In this document: positions 1-6,696 of the stretch, piece by piece
Position numbering within the stretch: the first letter of the stretch is position 1
How the letters are laid out: each line of letters starts with the position of its first letter
NCBI GenBank assembly: GCA_964466455.1
Contig: CAYXNL010000083.1
Location: 1 to 6,705 of the forward strand
DNA: 6,705 nt
From: S010-25 sp964466455
Lineage (GTDB): Bacteria > Pseudomonadota > Gammaproteobacteria > SZUA-229
Direction of reading: 5' to 3'
Position numbers and translations under genes: made by a program
The notes under the pieces: model-generated
What the model saw: only the letters and a program-made list of their open reading frames with translations
What the model was told of the DNA's origin: nothing
The model's database searches: none

Positions 1-1714
1 GTCAATCGCCAGAAAATCAGCAAGCATTGTACTGACTTTATCAGCCTTAACTCTTACCACAGGCATTGTTTATGCAAAATCATCTTCAAAAGTAGAAACT
101 GCTTATGAAGGTGCACCTCTCGGAATGAGCGGTGCTGATGCAAAAAACTTTATTGATACCAAAGGACCAAAGATAACGGTTAAAGAGTTTAATCAGGCTA
201 AGGAAATATTCTTTGAACGTTGCGCTGGTTGTCACGGCGTTTTGCGTAAAGGTGCCACCGGCAAACCGTTAACAACAGACATTACACGTAAGCTTGGTAG
301 TGCGGCGATAAAAGCATTTATTACCTATGGTACCTCTGCAGGTATGCCGAACTGGGGCACCTCCGGTACATTATCAGACAAACAAATTGATATTTTAGCA
401 CGTTATCTACAACATGAACCACCTGTGCCACCTGGGTGGGGAATGGATAAGATCAAGGCATCATGGAAAGTCATTATACCGGTAAAGGATCGGCCGACGA
501 AAAAAATGAATAATTACGATATTCAGAATATTTTTTCAGTAACCTTGCGTGATGCAGGGAAAATTGCATTAATTGATGGTGATAGTAAAAAAATTATTAG
601 TACCATTAAAACGGGTTATGCTGTGCATATTTCACGTTTATCATCATCCGGTCGTTATCTGTTTGTCATTGGTCGTGATGCAAGGGTAAATCTAATCGAC
701 CTGTGGATGAAACACCCTGGTAATGTTGCGGTTATTAAAGTTGGTCTTGAAGCACGTTCTGTTGAATCATCCAAATACAAAGGTTATGAAGATAAGTATG
801 CCATTGCCGGCGATTACTGGCCACCACAATACGTTATTATGGATGGTGCTACACTAGAACCCCTTAAAGTTGTTTCCACACAGGGAATGGCAGTTGGTAC
901 TGGAAAATTTGTTGAAGAAGCACGTGTTGCAGCTATTATTGCTTCACATAAACATCCTGAGTTCATCGTTAATGTAAAAGAAACCGGTAAGGTTTTACTG
1001 GTAAATTACAGTGATATAAAAAACCTGACAGTAACTACGATACCTACCGCACGTTTCCTGCATGATGGTGGCTGGGATCGAACTCATCGCTACTTCCTGA
1101 CTGCCGCTAATAAGTCCAATAAAATCGCGGTTATTGACTCTAAGAATCGGAATCTTGTTGCTCTAATTGATGTAACAAAAATTCCACATCCCGGTCGTGG
1201 CGCTAACTTTATTTCTCCTGAATATGGGCCGGTATGGGCAACCAGTGCTATCGGTAATGACCATATAACACTTATCGGAACCGACCCGATTAAACATAAA
1301 AAATATGCCTGGAAGGCAGTAAAAGTTATGCATGGACAGGGCGGTGGTTCACTGTTTGTAAAAACCAATCCGCATTCACATAATTTGTGGGTTGATACAC
1401 CACTTAATCCCGATAAGAAAATAAGTGAATCCGTTGCCGTCTATGATATTCGTCATCTGGACAAAGGTTATAAAGTGTTACCTATTGCCAAATGGGCCGA
1501 CCTGGGTCCTGGTCCAAAACGTGTTGTACACCCTGAGTATAACAAGGCTGGTGATGAGGTCTGGTTCTCGGTATGGAATGGCAAAGCACAAAAATCCGCC
1601 ATCGTTGTAGTCGATGATAAAACACGCAAATTAAAAGCGGTTATCAAAGACAAACGGCTGATAACACCAACGGGCAAGTTTAATGTTTATAACACTACAT
1701 ACGATATCTACTAA
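1..1714 (+). CDS. nirS: Cytochrome cd1 nitrite reductase (NO-forming), 5'-partial
   Basis: Periplasmic homodimeric enzyme reducing nitrite to nitric oxide in denitrification. The reading frame is open from base 2, so the start lies before the window. The ATG at 125 is internal, because the upstream codons encode a signal peptide (bases 2-76, basic ARK, then a hydrophobic stretch ending VYA) and the start of the mature arm. Counting from that internal Met, the c-type heme motif CAGCH is at 33-37 and its likely axial Met is M74 in GMPNWG. The eight-bladed d1 propeller follows, with proximal d1 ligand H168 (GYAVHISR) and active-site H313 (FLHDGGWD) and H355 (PHPGRGAN). The spacings 37-74, 37-168 and 313-355 equal those of Pseudomonas aeruginosa NirS (51-88, 51-182, 327-369). 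A Tyr at 104-106, tenth residue after the predicted cleavage, matches the d1 distal Tyr10. The C-terminus is intact (TPTGKFNVYN). No catalytic residue is missing. Confidence 0.98.
   Translation, partial: SIARKSASIVLTLSALTLTTGIVYAKSSSKVETAYEGAPLGMSGADAKNFIDTKGPKITVKEFNQAKEIFFERCAGCHGVLRKGATGKPLTTDITRKLGSAAIKAFITYGTSAGMPNWGTSGTLSDKQIDILARYLQHEPPVPPGWGMDKIKASWKVIIPVKDRPTKKMNNYDIQNIFSVTLRDAGKIALIDGDSKKIISTIKTGYAVHISRLSSSGRYLFVIGRDARVNLIDLWMKHPGNVAVIKVGLEARSVESSKYKGYEDKYAIAGDYWPPQYVIMDGATLEPLKVVSTQGMAVGTGKFVEEARVAAIIASHKHPEFIVNVKETGKVLLVNYSDIKNLTVTTIPTARFLHDGGWDRTHRYFLTAANKSNKIAVIDSKNRNLVALIDVTKIPHPGRGANFISPEYGPVWATSAIGNDHITLIGTDPIKHKKYAWKAVKVMHGQGGGSLFVKTNPHSHNLWVDTPLNPDKKISESVAVYDIRHLDKGYKVLPIAKWADLGPGPKRVVHPEYNKAGDEVWFSVWNGKAQKSAIVVVDDKTRKLKAVIKDKRLITPTGKFNVYNTTYDIY
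2..76 (+). other. Sec signal peptide of NirS (N-terminus cut by window edge)
   Basis: The in-frame translation begins SIARKSASIVLTL and runs through a hydrophobic, Thr/Ser/Leu-rich core to GIVYA, followed by a polar KSSSKVE segment. A basic n-region, hydrophobic h-region and small residue at -1 are visible, giving a likely cleavage after the Ala at 74-76. NirS is a periplasmic enzyme in known denitrifiers, which fits. The initiating Met is not in the window. Confidence 0.85.
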
Positions 1715-1749
1715 CGTTAATTACTAACGTTAACGACTAACGTTAACTA
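1711..1749. repeat. Three tandem 13-bp repeats with palindromic TTAACGTTAA-like core
   Basis: CTAACGTTAA occurs at 1711-1720, 1724-1733 and 1737-1746, a constant period of 13 bp, with spacers TTA, CGA and CTA. A degenerate fourth unit (TTAACA) may start at 1750. The core TAACGTTA is its own reverse complement. The first copy includes the nirS TAA stop at 1712-1714. Because 13 is not a multiple of 3, the TAA of the three copies falls in all three forward frames, and the palindrome gives the same on the other strand. Function is unknown: a multi-frame stop block, a protein-binding array or a simple replication-slippage product are all possible. Confidence 0.85.
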
Positions 1750-1773
1750 TTAACATATATTTATTAACCTGAT

Positions 1774-1808
1774 CCGTGGGTAGAGATTATCTCTACCTAC
1801 GGGATTTT
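1774..1808 (+). terminator. Intrinsic terminator/attenuator hairpin after nirS
   Basis: Bases 1774-1786 pair with 1790-1802 in a 13-bp stem with a single G-U pair (1778/1798) and a three-base TTA loop, followed by GATTTTAT. The stem is GC-rich at its base. The U tract is short (four T), so termination may be partial. It sits 60 bases past the nirS stop and 29 bases before the hairpin-distal nirC start, suiting partial read-through into the heme d1 genes or protection of the nirS mRNA 3' end. No separate promoter for nirC could be recognised. Confidence 0.8.
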
Positions 1809-1830
1809 ATACAACACACTGAGAGTAATT

Positions 1831-2151
1831 GTGAAACGCGTATTCATCATCAGTTTGTTACTTATCTCACAAACCGCACTGGCAGATATTAGTCAGGCTC
1901 GTAAGATGGAACTACACGATCTGGTTCTGGAGGATTGTGGTGCCTGCCACGGGCTAACACTTAAAGGTAGCCTGGGGCCATCCCTGCTACCTTCTGCCTT
2001 ACATGGTAAGTCGAGAGACTATCTGCGTACAACAATTCTTGACGGACATAAAAATACAGCCATGCCCGGCTGGAGAGGGGTACTCAATACTCAGGAAGCT
2101 GCATGGATTGTTAAACAGTTAATAAACGGTACAACAGGAGCGCCCAGGTAA
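1831..2151 (+). CDS. nirC: Periplasmic monoheme c-type cytochrome NirC
   Basis: Small soluble c-type cytochrome of the nir cluster, 106 residues, the usual size for NirC. In this family it has been linked to NirS maturation and to electron transfer to cd1 nitrite reductase. A signal peptide covers residues 1-18 (basic KR, hydrophobic core, TALA with cleavage before DI). A single heme-binding CGACH lies at 36-40, and the likely axial Met is M78 in AMPGW. The start is GTG at 1831, preceded by GAGAG at 1821-1825; the first in-frame ATG (codon 26) would lose the whole signal peptide, so the GTG is preferred. The stop overlaps the nirF start by one base (TAATG), indicating translational coupling. 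Its assignment as NirC rather than the NirM-type cytochrome c551 rests on position before nirF and small size. Confidence 0.88.
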   Translation: MKRVFIISLLLISQTALADISQARKMELHDLVLEDCGACHGLTLKGSLGPSLLPSALHGKSRDYLRTTILDGHKNTAMPGWRGVLNTQEAAWIVKQLINGTTGAPR

Positions 2152-3353
2152 TGTTAATACCCAATCGTTTCATACCTCAATGGTTATGGTTGATTATGCT
2201 TTATTTCATACTGGCTACCGGGGTGTATGCACGCGGTAGCGGCGACCTCGGTATTATTATCGAACGTGCCAGTGGTTCAATTCAGATTATAGAAACCAGT
2301 ACAAACAGAAGTCTGGCCCGTATTACCGGACTGGGTGATCTGTCACATGCTTCTGTTGTGTATTCACGCGATGAGCAATACGCCTATATTTTTGGCCGTG
2401 ATGGTGGTCTGACCAAAATAAACATGCTAACGCATAAAATAGATAAACGGATTATCCAGTCCGGTAACAGTATTGGCGGTGCTATCTCACAGGACGGAAA
2501 ACTAGTTGCCGTCTCTAATTATGTCCCCGGTGGAGTAAAAGTATTTAATGCAAAAACATTGGCACTGGTTGCTGATATACCTGCTACCTATGGTAACAAC
2601 AAAAAACGTTCGAAAGTTGTTGGGCTGGTGGATGCACCTGGAGAAAAATTTGTTTTTACTCTATGGGATGCCGGTCAGATATGGATTGTGGATTTTTCAA
2701 AATATCATTCTGGCAAAAAATATCAGTCGGATATTACAAAGTTTAAAAATATCGGCAGGAACCCATACGATGCATTGATTACACCAAATGGTCGTTATTA
2801 TATTGCCGGTCTGTTTGGTGAAGATGGTATGGCCATGCTGGACTTATGGCATTTAAATAAAGGTGTGACACGTATCCTTGATCATTACGGTAAGGGGGAG
2901 AAAAAACTTCCCGTTTATAAAATGCCCCATCTGGAAGGCTGGACAATAGCGGGTAACCGTGCCTTCGTACCGGCAGTTGGTCATCATGAAGTTCTGGTTA
3001 TTAATACGCAAAACTGGACTGAAGCCGGACGTATCCCCGTGCATGGTCAGCCTATTTTCGTTATGGCAAGACCGGATGGTCGTTTTGTATGGGTAAATTT
3101 TGCTGTACCCAATAATGACACGGTGCAGGTTATTGATACAGAAACAATGAAAATTATTAAAACCTTAACACCCGGTAAAGGTGTTTTGCATATGGAGTTT
3201 GAACCACGTGGTGAGGAGGTTTGGGTATCGGTACGCGATAAAAACCGTGTCAATGTTTATAACACAGATACCTTTAAACTTGTCAGTACGATCAAAGCCA
3301 GAAAACCAAGTGGTATTTTTCTAAGCGCGCGCGCACATAAAACGGGGTTATGA
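2151..3353 (+). CDS. nirF: Heme d1 biosynthesis protein NirF (d1-type beta-propeller)
   Basis: Periplasmic protein needed for heme d1 synthesis; recent work on the family assigns it as dihydro-heme d1 dehydrogenase acting at the last step. The 400-residue length is typical. A hydrophobic N-terminus (about residues 10-26) ends GVYA before RGSGD, a probable Sec signal with cleavage near residue 27. There is no cysteine anywhere in the protein, so it is not a lipoprotein, unlike the membrane-anchored Pseudomonas form. The rest is an eight-bladed propeller homologous to the d1 domain of NirS. H66 (LGDLSHAS, followed by FGRDGG) occupies the position of the NirS proximal d1 histidine (GYAVHISR, then IGRDAR), by my eye alignment. 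PHLEGW at 259-264 and the YNTDTF repeat near the C-terminus are other family-like segments. The start overlaps the nirC stop; nirD begins one base after the stop. Confidence 0.93.
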   Translation: MLIPNRFIPQWLWLIMLYFILATGVYARGSGDLGIIIERASGSIQIIETSTNRSLARITGLGDLSHASVVYSRDEQYAYIFGRDGGLTKINMLTHKIDKRIIQSGNSIGGAISQDGKLVAVSNYVPGGVKVFNAKTLALVADIPATYGNNKKRSKVVGLVDAPGEKFVFTLWDAGQIWIVDFSKYHSGKKYQSDITKFKNIGRNPYDALITPNGRYYIAGLFGEDGMAMLDLWHLNKGVTRILDHYGKGEKKLPVYKMPHLEGWTIAGNRAFVPAVGHHEVLVINTQNWTEAGRIPVHGQPIFVMARPDGRFVWVNFAVPNNDTVQVIDTETMKIIKTLTPGKGVLHMEFEPRGEEVWVSVRDKNRVNVYNTDTFKLVSTIKARKPSGIFLSARAHKTGL

Positions 3354-3354
3354 T

Positions 3355-3825
3355 ATGAGCCATTCAGATGATACATTTTCCTCTCTTGAGCAGCATTTGT
3401 TAAATGATTTTCAGCAGAACATGGCAATAAGCGCAACGCCTTTTGCCGATATGGCTGATAAATTAGGTGTTAGTGAAAATACCATTATTGAATCAATGCA
3501 GTCCTTACAGAAACACGGTGTTGTCAGTCGAATCGGCCCGGTATTCCGGCCGAATCGAATTGGGGTAAGCACGCTGGCAGCTATGTCTGTTGCACAGCAG
3601 GACCTTGAATGCGTGGCACGTATTATCAGCGCATTTCCAGAAGTAAATCATAACTACGAACGTGAACATGAATTCAACCTATGGTTTGTCGTTACCGCAG
3701 CCAGTGAAGAACAGCTTTCTATTGTTTTGCATGAAATTGAATTACATACTGAATATCCATTAATGTCTTTACCAATGCTGGATGATTATTTCATCGACCT
3801 TGGTTTTAACCTTAAATGGACGTAG
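3355..3825 (+). CDS. nirD: Siroheme decarboxylase subunit NirD (Lrp/AsnC-like fold)
   Basis: Cytoplasmic subunit of siroheme decarboxylase, which converts siroheme to 12,18-didecarboxysiroheme, the first committed step to heme d1. The 156-residue protein has an N-terminal helix-turn-helix-like segment (about 10-58) and an AsnC-type ligand domain carrying the A-type signature NHNYEREHEFNLWFV at 98-112. These proteins resemble Lrp/AsnC transcription factors in fold but act as enzymes. Assignment as D rather than G rests on order (first after nirF) and on SRIGPVFRPNRIG and LPMLDDYFIDLGF, which look more D-like; the G-type version, with TRFGPLY and FPKQHEF, is found later in the window. GGGG lies upstream (3344-3347) and the gene starts one base after the nirF stop. 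A paired function with the following nirL is expected. Confidence 0.88.
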   Translation: MSHSDDTFSSLEQHLLNDFQQNMAISATPFADMADKLGVSENTIIESMQSLQKHGVVSRIGPVFRPNRIGVSTLAAMSVAQQDLECVARIISAFPEVNHNYEREHEFNLWFVVTAASEEQLSIVLHEIELHTEYPLMSLPMLDDYFIDLGFNLKWT

Positions 3826-3830
3826 GAGGT
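3824..3830 (+). promoter_or_regulatory. Strong Shine-Dalgarno for nirL (AGGAGGT)
   Basis: A near-ideal ribosome binding site that shares bases with the nirD TAG stop (3823-3825), spaced seven bases from the nirL ATG at 3838. This selects ATG 3838 over the in-frame ATG at 3844 and is clearly the strongest such site in the window. Confidence 0.85.
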
Positions 3831-3837
3831 TTCTATT

Positions 3838-4404
3838 ATGTCAATGATCAACCTGAATAAAAATCTGGCATTAATAAGTACCATTGATCGTACACTGATT
3901 AAAGCACTTGAGCATGGTATTCCAATTGTCAGCAGACCCTATGCAGAAATTGCCAAACAGTTGAACACAACCGAGCAGGACATATTAAAAAGATTACAAT
4001 ATCTGGTCGAAAGTGGTGTAATTAAACGCTATGGTGTTGTTGTTCGACACAGAGAACTCGGTTATACGGAAAATGGCATGGTTGTATGGAATATACCGGA
4101 TGATAGAGTAGATGAACTGGGTGCCTGTATTGGTAAATATGCCTGTGTCACCCTGAGTTATCGACGTCTCCGACATTTACCTGAATGGCCGTATAACCTG
4201 TTTACCATGATTCATGGAAGTGATCGGCAGGAAGTTATTGACAAGGTAGATGAAATTATTGAAAGCTGTGAACTGCAAAACATCACTCATACCATTTTAT
4301 TTAGTACCAGGCGTTTTAAACAACGCGGTGCACATTATATACAAAATAAACCCGAATCATCTAACGGAACGCAGCAGACAGGTACCTTGCGTCTGGTTAA
4401 ATAA
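3838..4404 (+). CDS. nirL: Siroheme decarboxylase subunit NirL (Lrp/AsnC-like fold)
   Basis: B-type partner of NirD in siroheme decarboxylation, cytoplasmic. The 188-residue protein has a helix-turn-helix-like N-terminal part (about 14-68, KRYGVVVRHRELGY at 63-76) and an AsnC-like domain with the B-type signature SYRRLRHLPEWPYNLFTMIHG at 107-127, ending in the typical ILFSTRRFKQRG. The segment VVVRHRELGY followed by MVVWNIPDDR is characteristic of NirL, whereas IVPNHYKLG marks the H-type version seen later. The last 20 or so residues (IQNKPESSNGTQQTG...) are a polar tail and probably disordered. It is translated from a strong Shine-Dalgarno overlapping the nirD stop, and the next gene begins immediately after its own stop codon. 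Confidence 0.88.
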   Translation: MSMINLNKNLALISTIDRTLIKALEHGIPIVSRPYAEIAKQLNTTEQDILKRLQYLVESGVIKRYGVVVRHRELGYTENGMVVWNIPDDRVDELGACIGKYACVTLSYRRLRHLPEWPYNLFTMIHGSDRQEVIDKVDEIIESCELQNITHTILFSTRRFKQRGAHYIQNKPESSNGTQQTGTLRLVK

Positions 4405-5415
4405 GTGAACCTGATGAAATTCACATTACTGGAACGAGAATTTATTAATCAGTTTCAGGGAAATTTTCCGCTGCAACCCCGGCCATTTTTAATAATTTCA
4501 AAACGCCTTGGCTGTACAGAAAATGAACTGATTGGTATAACAGAAAAATTAAAAAAGAGAAAAATTATTACTCGTTTTGGGCCATTGTATGATGCGGTTA
4601 AACTTGGTGGAGGTCTGACGCTTGCCGCCCTGTGTGTTCCCGAACACAGATACGAGGAAGTGACAAAACTTGTCAATGCCTGCCCGGAGGTGGCACATAA
4701 TTACCGTCGTGAACATAAACTGAATATGTGGTTTGTTCTGGCTACAGAAAAACAGGAACAGATCAATACTACGGTTCACTCCATAGAATGTATGACCGGA
4801 CTTCCGGTATTTAATTTTCCAAAACAGCATGAATTTTATATCGGTTTGTGGCTGCATTTATATGAAGACGGGAAAGTTATTACTGTACCCGTACCTGATG
4901 CAGTAACAAAGGCAAGTACGATGATAGACACTGATTATTGTATTGATGAGACCGATAAAAAAATAGTTCAACAGACACAGGCGGGGCTGAATATTATCAA
5001 CCGCCCCTACCATATTATTGCCAACACTCTTGGGCTGAAGGAGAGTGTTGTATTGCAACGATTACAGCGAATGCTTGAACATAGCATTATTCGACGTATT
5101 GGCATTGTTCCCAACCATTACAAACTTGGGCTTACTGCTAATGGTATGAGTGTATGGCAACTGAACGAGGAACGTTTGTTTGAAATGGGGAATCGTATCG
5201 GGCAACTTGATTTTGTCAGCCATTGTTATCAACGCCCCACCAACCTTCCTTTATGGCCGTATAATTTTTTTGCTATGGTACATGCTCATACTCGACAGGA
5301 TGTTGAGATAAAAATAGAACAGATAAAAAACTTGCTTGACACGAACTGTTATTCACACGACATTCTTTTCAGCACCGAGATATTAAAGAAAACGGGGCTG
5401 CGACTGGCAGCATGA
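4405..5415 (+). CDS. nirGH: Fused siroheme decarboxylase NirG-NirH
   Basis: A single 336-residue protein made of two tandem Lrp/AsnC-like units. Residues 1-151 are A-type: TRFGPLYDAVKLGG at 56-69 and VAHNYRREHKLNMWFVLATE at 96-115, then LPVFNFPKQHEFYIGLWL. Residues about 181-336 are B-type: RRIGIVPNHYKLGL at 230-243 and SHCYQRPTNLPLWPYNFFAM at 272-291, with terminal ILFSTEILKKTG. A linker (about 152-180) joins them. The halves look like NirG and NirH, which are separate genes in Pseudomonas. The known family fusion is NirD-NirL, so this pairing is unusual, and a nirDL label would be a plausible misassignment. The role is inferred as siroheme decarboxylase or accessory to NirDL. Start: GTG at 4405 abuts the nirL TAA; ATG at 4414 is an alternative. 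No clear Shine-Dalgarno precedes either, suggesting coupling to nirL translation. Confidence 0.85.
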   Translation: MNLMKFTLLEREFINQFQGNFPLQPRPFLIISKRLGCTENELIGITEKLKKRKIITRFGPLYDAVKLGGGLTLAALCVPEHRYEEVTKLVNACPEVAHNYRREHKLNMWFVLATEKQEQINTTVHSIECMTGLPVFNFPKQHEFYIGLWLHLYEDGKVITVPVPDAVTKASTMIDTDYCIDETDKKIVQQTQAGLNIINRPYHIIANTLGLKESVVLQRLQRMLEHSIIRRIGIVPNHYKLGLTANGMSVWQLNEERLFEMGNRIGQLDFVSHCYQRPTNLPLWPYNFFAMVHAHTRQDVEIKIEQIKNLLDTNCYSHDILFSTEILKKTGLRLAA

Positions 5416-5436
5416 CATAGAAAACAGGATAACATT

Positions 5437-6696
5437 ATGTTTCGATTAAGCAGGTACATGCACAAACTAAAAAAATCCAGCTCAAGAAAATATTCTACGG
5501 ATACAACCCATCTGACAAATGAGAGATCATCCGGTATCTTATCATCTGGACAGGGTCCTGTTGTTATCTGGAATTTAATCAGACGCTGCAACCTTACCTG
5601 TAAGCACTGTTATGCAACCTCGGCGGACAAAGAATTTCCCGGTGAACTTAGTACAGGAAAGATATTATCTGTAATGGAAGATCTGAAATCATTTTCGGTA
5701 CCTGTATTAATTCTCTCTGGTGGAGAACCTTTAATGCATCCTGACATTTTTGAGATTTCACATCGTGCGAAGAATATGGGGTTTTATACCGGCCTGTCAT
5801 CAAACGGTACTCTAATTACCGAGAACAACATTCAGGCTATTATAAATACAGATTATGATTATGTCGGTATCAGTATTGATGGTATACGTGAAACACATGA
5901 CAGATTCCGTCGTTGTCAGGGAGCATTTGATGAGGCACTACAGGGTATTCGTTTGTGTCGAGATGCGGGTATTAAAGTAGGGTTGCGTTTTACGCTAACA
6001 AAGGATAATCGTCAGGATCTGCCCGCCCTGTTGCAACTGATGGAAGATGAAGATATTAACAAGTTTTACCTCTCACACCTGAACTATGCCGGTCGTGGTA
6101 ATAAAAATCGTGGGGATGATTTACATCATAAAATGACGCGTGAGGCAATGGATCTATTATTTGAAACCTGCTGGCAGGATGTTCTACAAGGTAGAAAGCG
6201 TGAGTTTGTAACCGGAAATAATGATGCAGATGGTGTGTATTTATTATTCTGGATAAGAAAACATTATCCTGAATATGCAAAACAAGTTGAAACCATGCTG
6301 ACTCAATGGGGGGGCAATGCTTCCGGTATAAATATTGCTAATATTGATAATACCGGCTACGTACATCCAGACACCATGTGGTGGGATTACTCCATAGGAA
6401 ATGTTAAGAAGAGACATTTTTCAGAAATATGGATGGACACCAGCGATCCGCTCATGGCTGGTCTGAAACAAAAATCACGCCCACTTGAAGGGCGTTGCGC
6501 AAGCTGTCAGTACCGGTCTATCTGTGGAGGGAATTCACGTACACGGGCATGGCAGCTAAGTGGTAACTTCTGGGCAGAAGATCCGGGCTGTTATTTGACC
6601 AATAAGGAAATTGGTGTTAATGAGAATTTACATCGATTACAGTTAACCTCATGGTCACATACTAAAACACAACAGGTTTCACCACCAGTATGCTAA
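5437..6696 (+). CDS. nirJ: Heme d1 biosynthesis radical SAM protein NirJ
   Basis: Cytoplasmic radical SAM enzyme that removes the propionate side chains at C3 and C8 of didecarboxysiroheme, leading to the oxo groups of heme d1. The 419-residue length suits the family. The SAM-cluster motif CNLTCKHC has its cysteines at C51, C55 and C58; SGGEP at 94-98 is the SAM-binding motif, with SSNG at 121-124 and SIDG at 146-149. HLNYAGRGNKNRG (214-226) and FVTGNNDADGVYLL (257-270) are strongly NirJ-like. A SPASM/Twitch-type C-terminal region holds C354, C357, C363 and C385, suited to a second [4Fe-4S] cluster. The 40 residues before the core are basic and Ser/Thr-rich. CAGGA at 5425-5429 lies seven bases before the ATG. 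The last 30 or so residues are a polar tail ending in C419. Confidence 0.96.
   Translation: MFRLSRYMHKLKKSSSRKYSTDTTHLTNERSSGILSSGQGPVVIWNLIRRCNLTCKHCYATSADKEFPGELSTGKILSVMEDLKSFSVPVLILSGGEPLMHPDIFEISHRAKNMGFYTGLSSNGTLITENNIQAIINTDYDYVGISIDGIRETHDRFRRCQGAFDEALQGIRLCRDAGIKVGLRFTLTKDNRQDLPALLQLMEDEDINKFYLSHLNYAGRGNKNRGDDLHHKMTREAMDLLFETCWQDVLQGRKREFVTGNNDADGVYLLFWIRKHYPEYAKQVETMLTQWGGNASGINIANIDNTGYVHPDTMWWDYSIGNVKKRHFSEIWMDTSDPLMAGLKQKSRPLEGRCASCQYRSICGGNSRTRAWQLSGNFWAEDPGCYLTNKEIGVNENLHRLQLTSWSHTKTQQVSPPVC

Noticed and set aside
1090..1368. 92-residue open frame on the - strand within nirS
   Set aside because: It lies opposite strongly conserved NirS coding sequence, has no recognisable domain or ribosome binding site, and is explained as a shadow of codon composition.
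1743..1773. AT-rich segment with TTAACT, TATATTTATTAAC that could be a promoter for nirC or an FNR/DNR-type site
   Set aside because: No TTGAT-N4-ATCAA half-sites and no convincing -35/-10 pair with proper spacing; any promoter here would also lie before the terminator hairpin.
3325..3336. Alternating GCGCGCGCGCAC tract near the end of nirF, possible Z-DNA or local GC anomaly
   Set aside because: It is short, lies in frame as SARAH codons at the C-terminus, and no structural or functional context supports it.
4549..4857. 102-residue open frame on the - strand within nirGH
   Set aside because: It mirrors the conserved NirG-like half on the + strand, resembles no known family and lacks its own upstream signals.
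3355..5415. Three consecutive Lrp/AsnC-like helix-turn-helix proteins that could be read as a cluster of transcription regulators
   Set aside because: They carry the NYxREHxxNxWFV and LPxWPYNxF signatures of siroheme decarboxylase subunits and sit between nirF and nirJ, so they are enzymes of heme d1 synthesis with a regulator-like fold.
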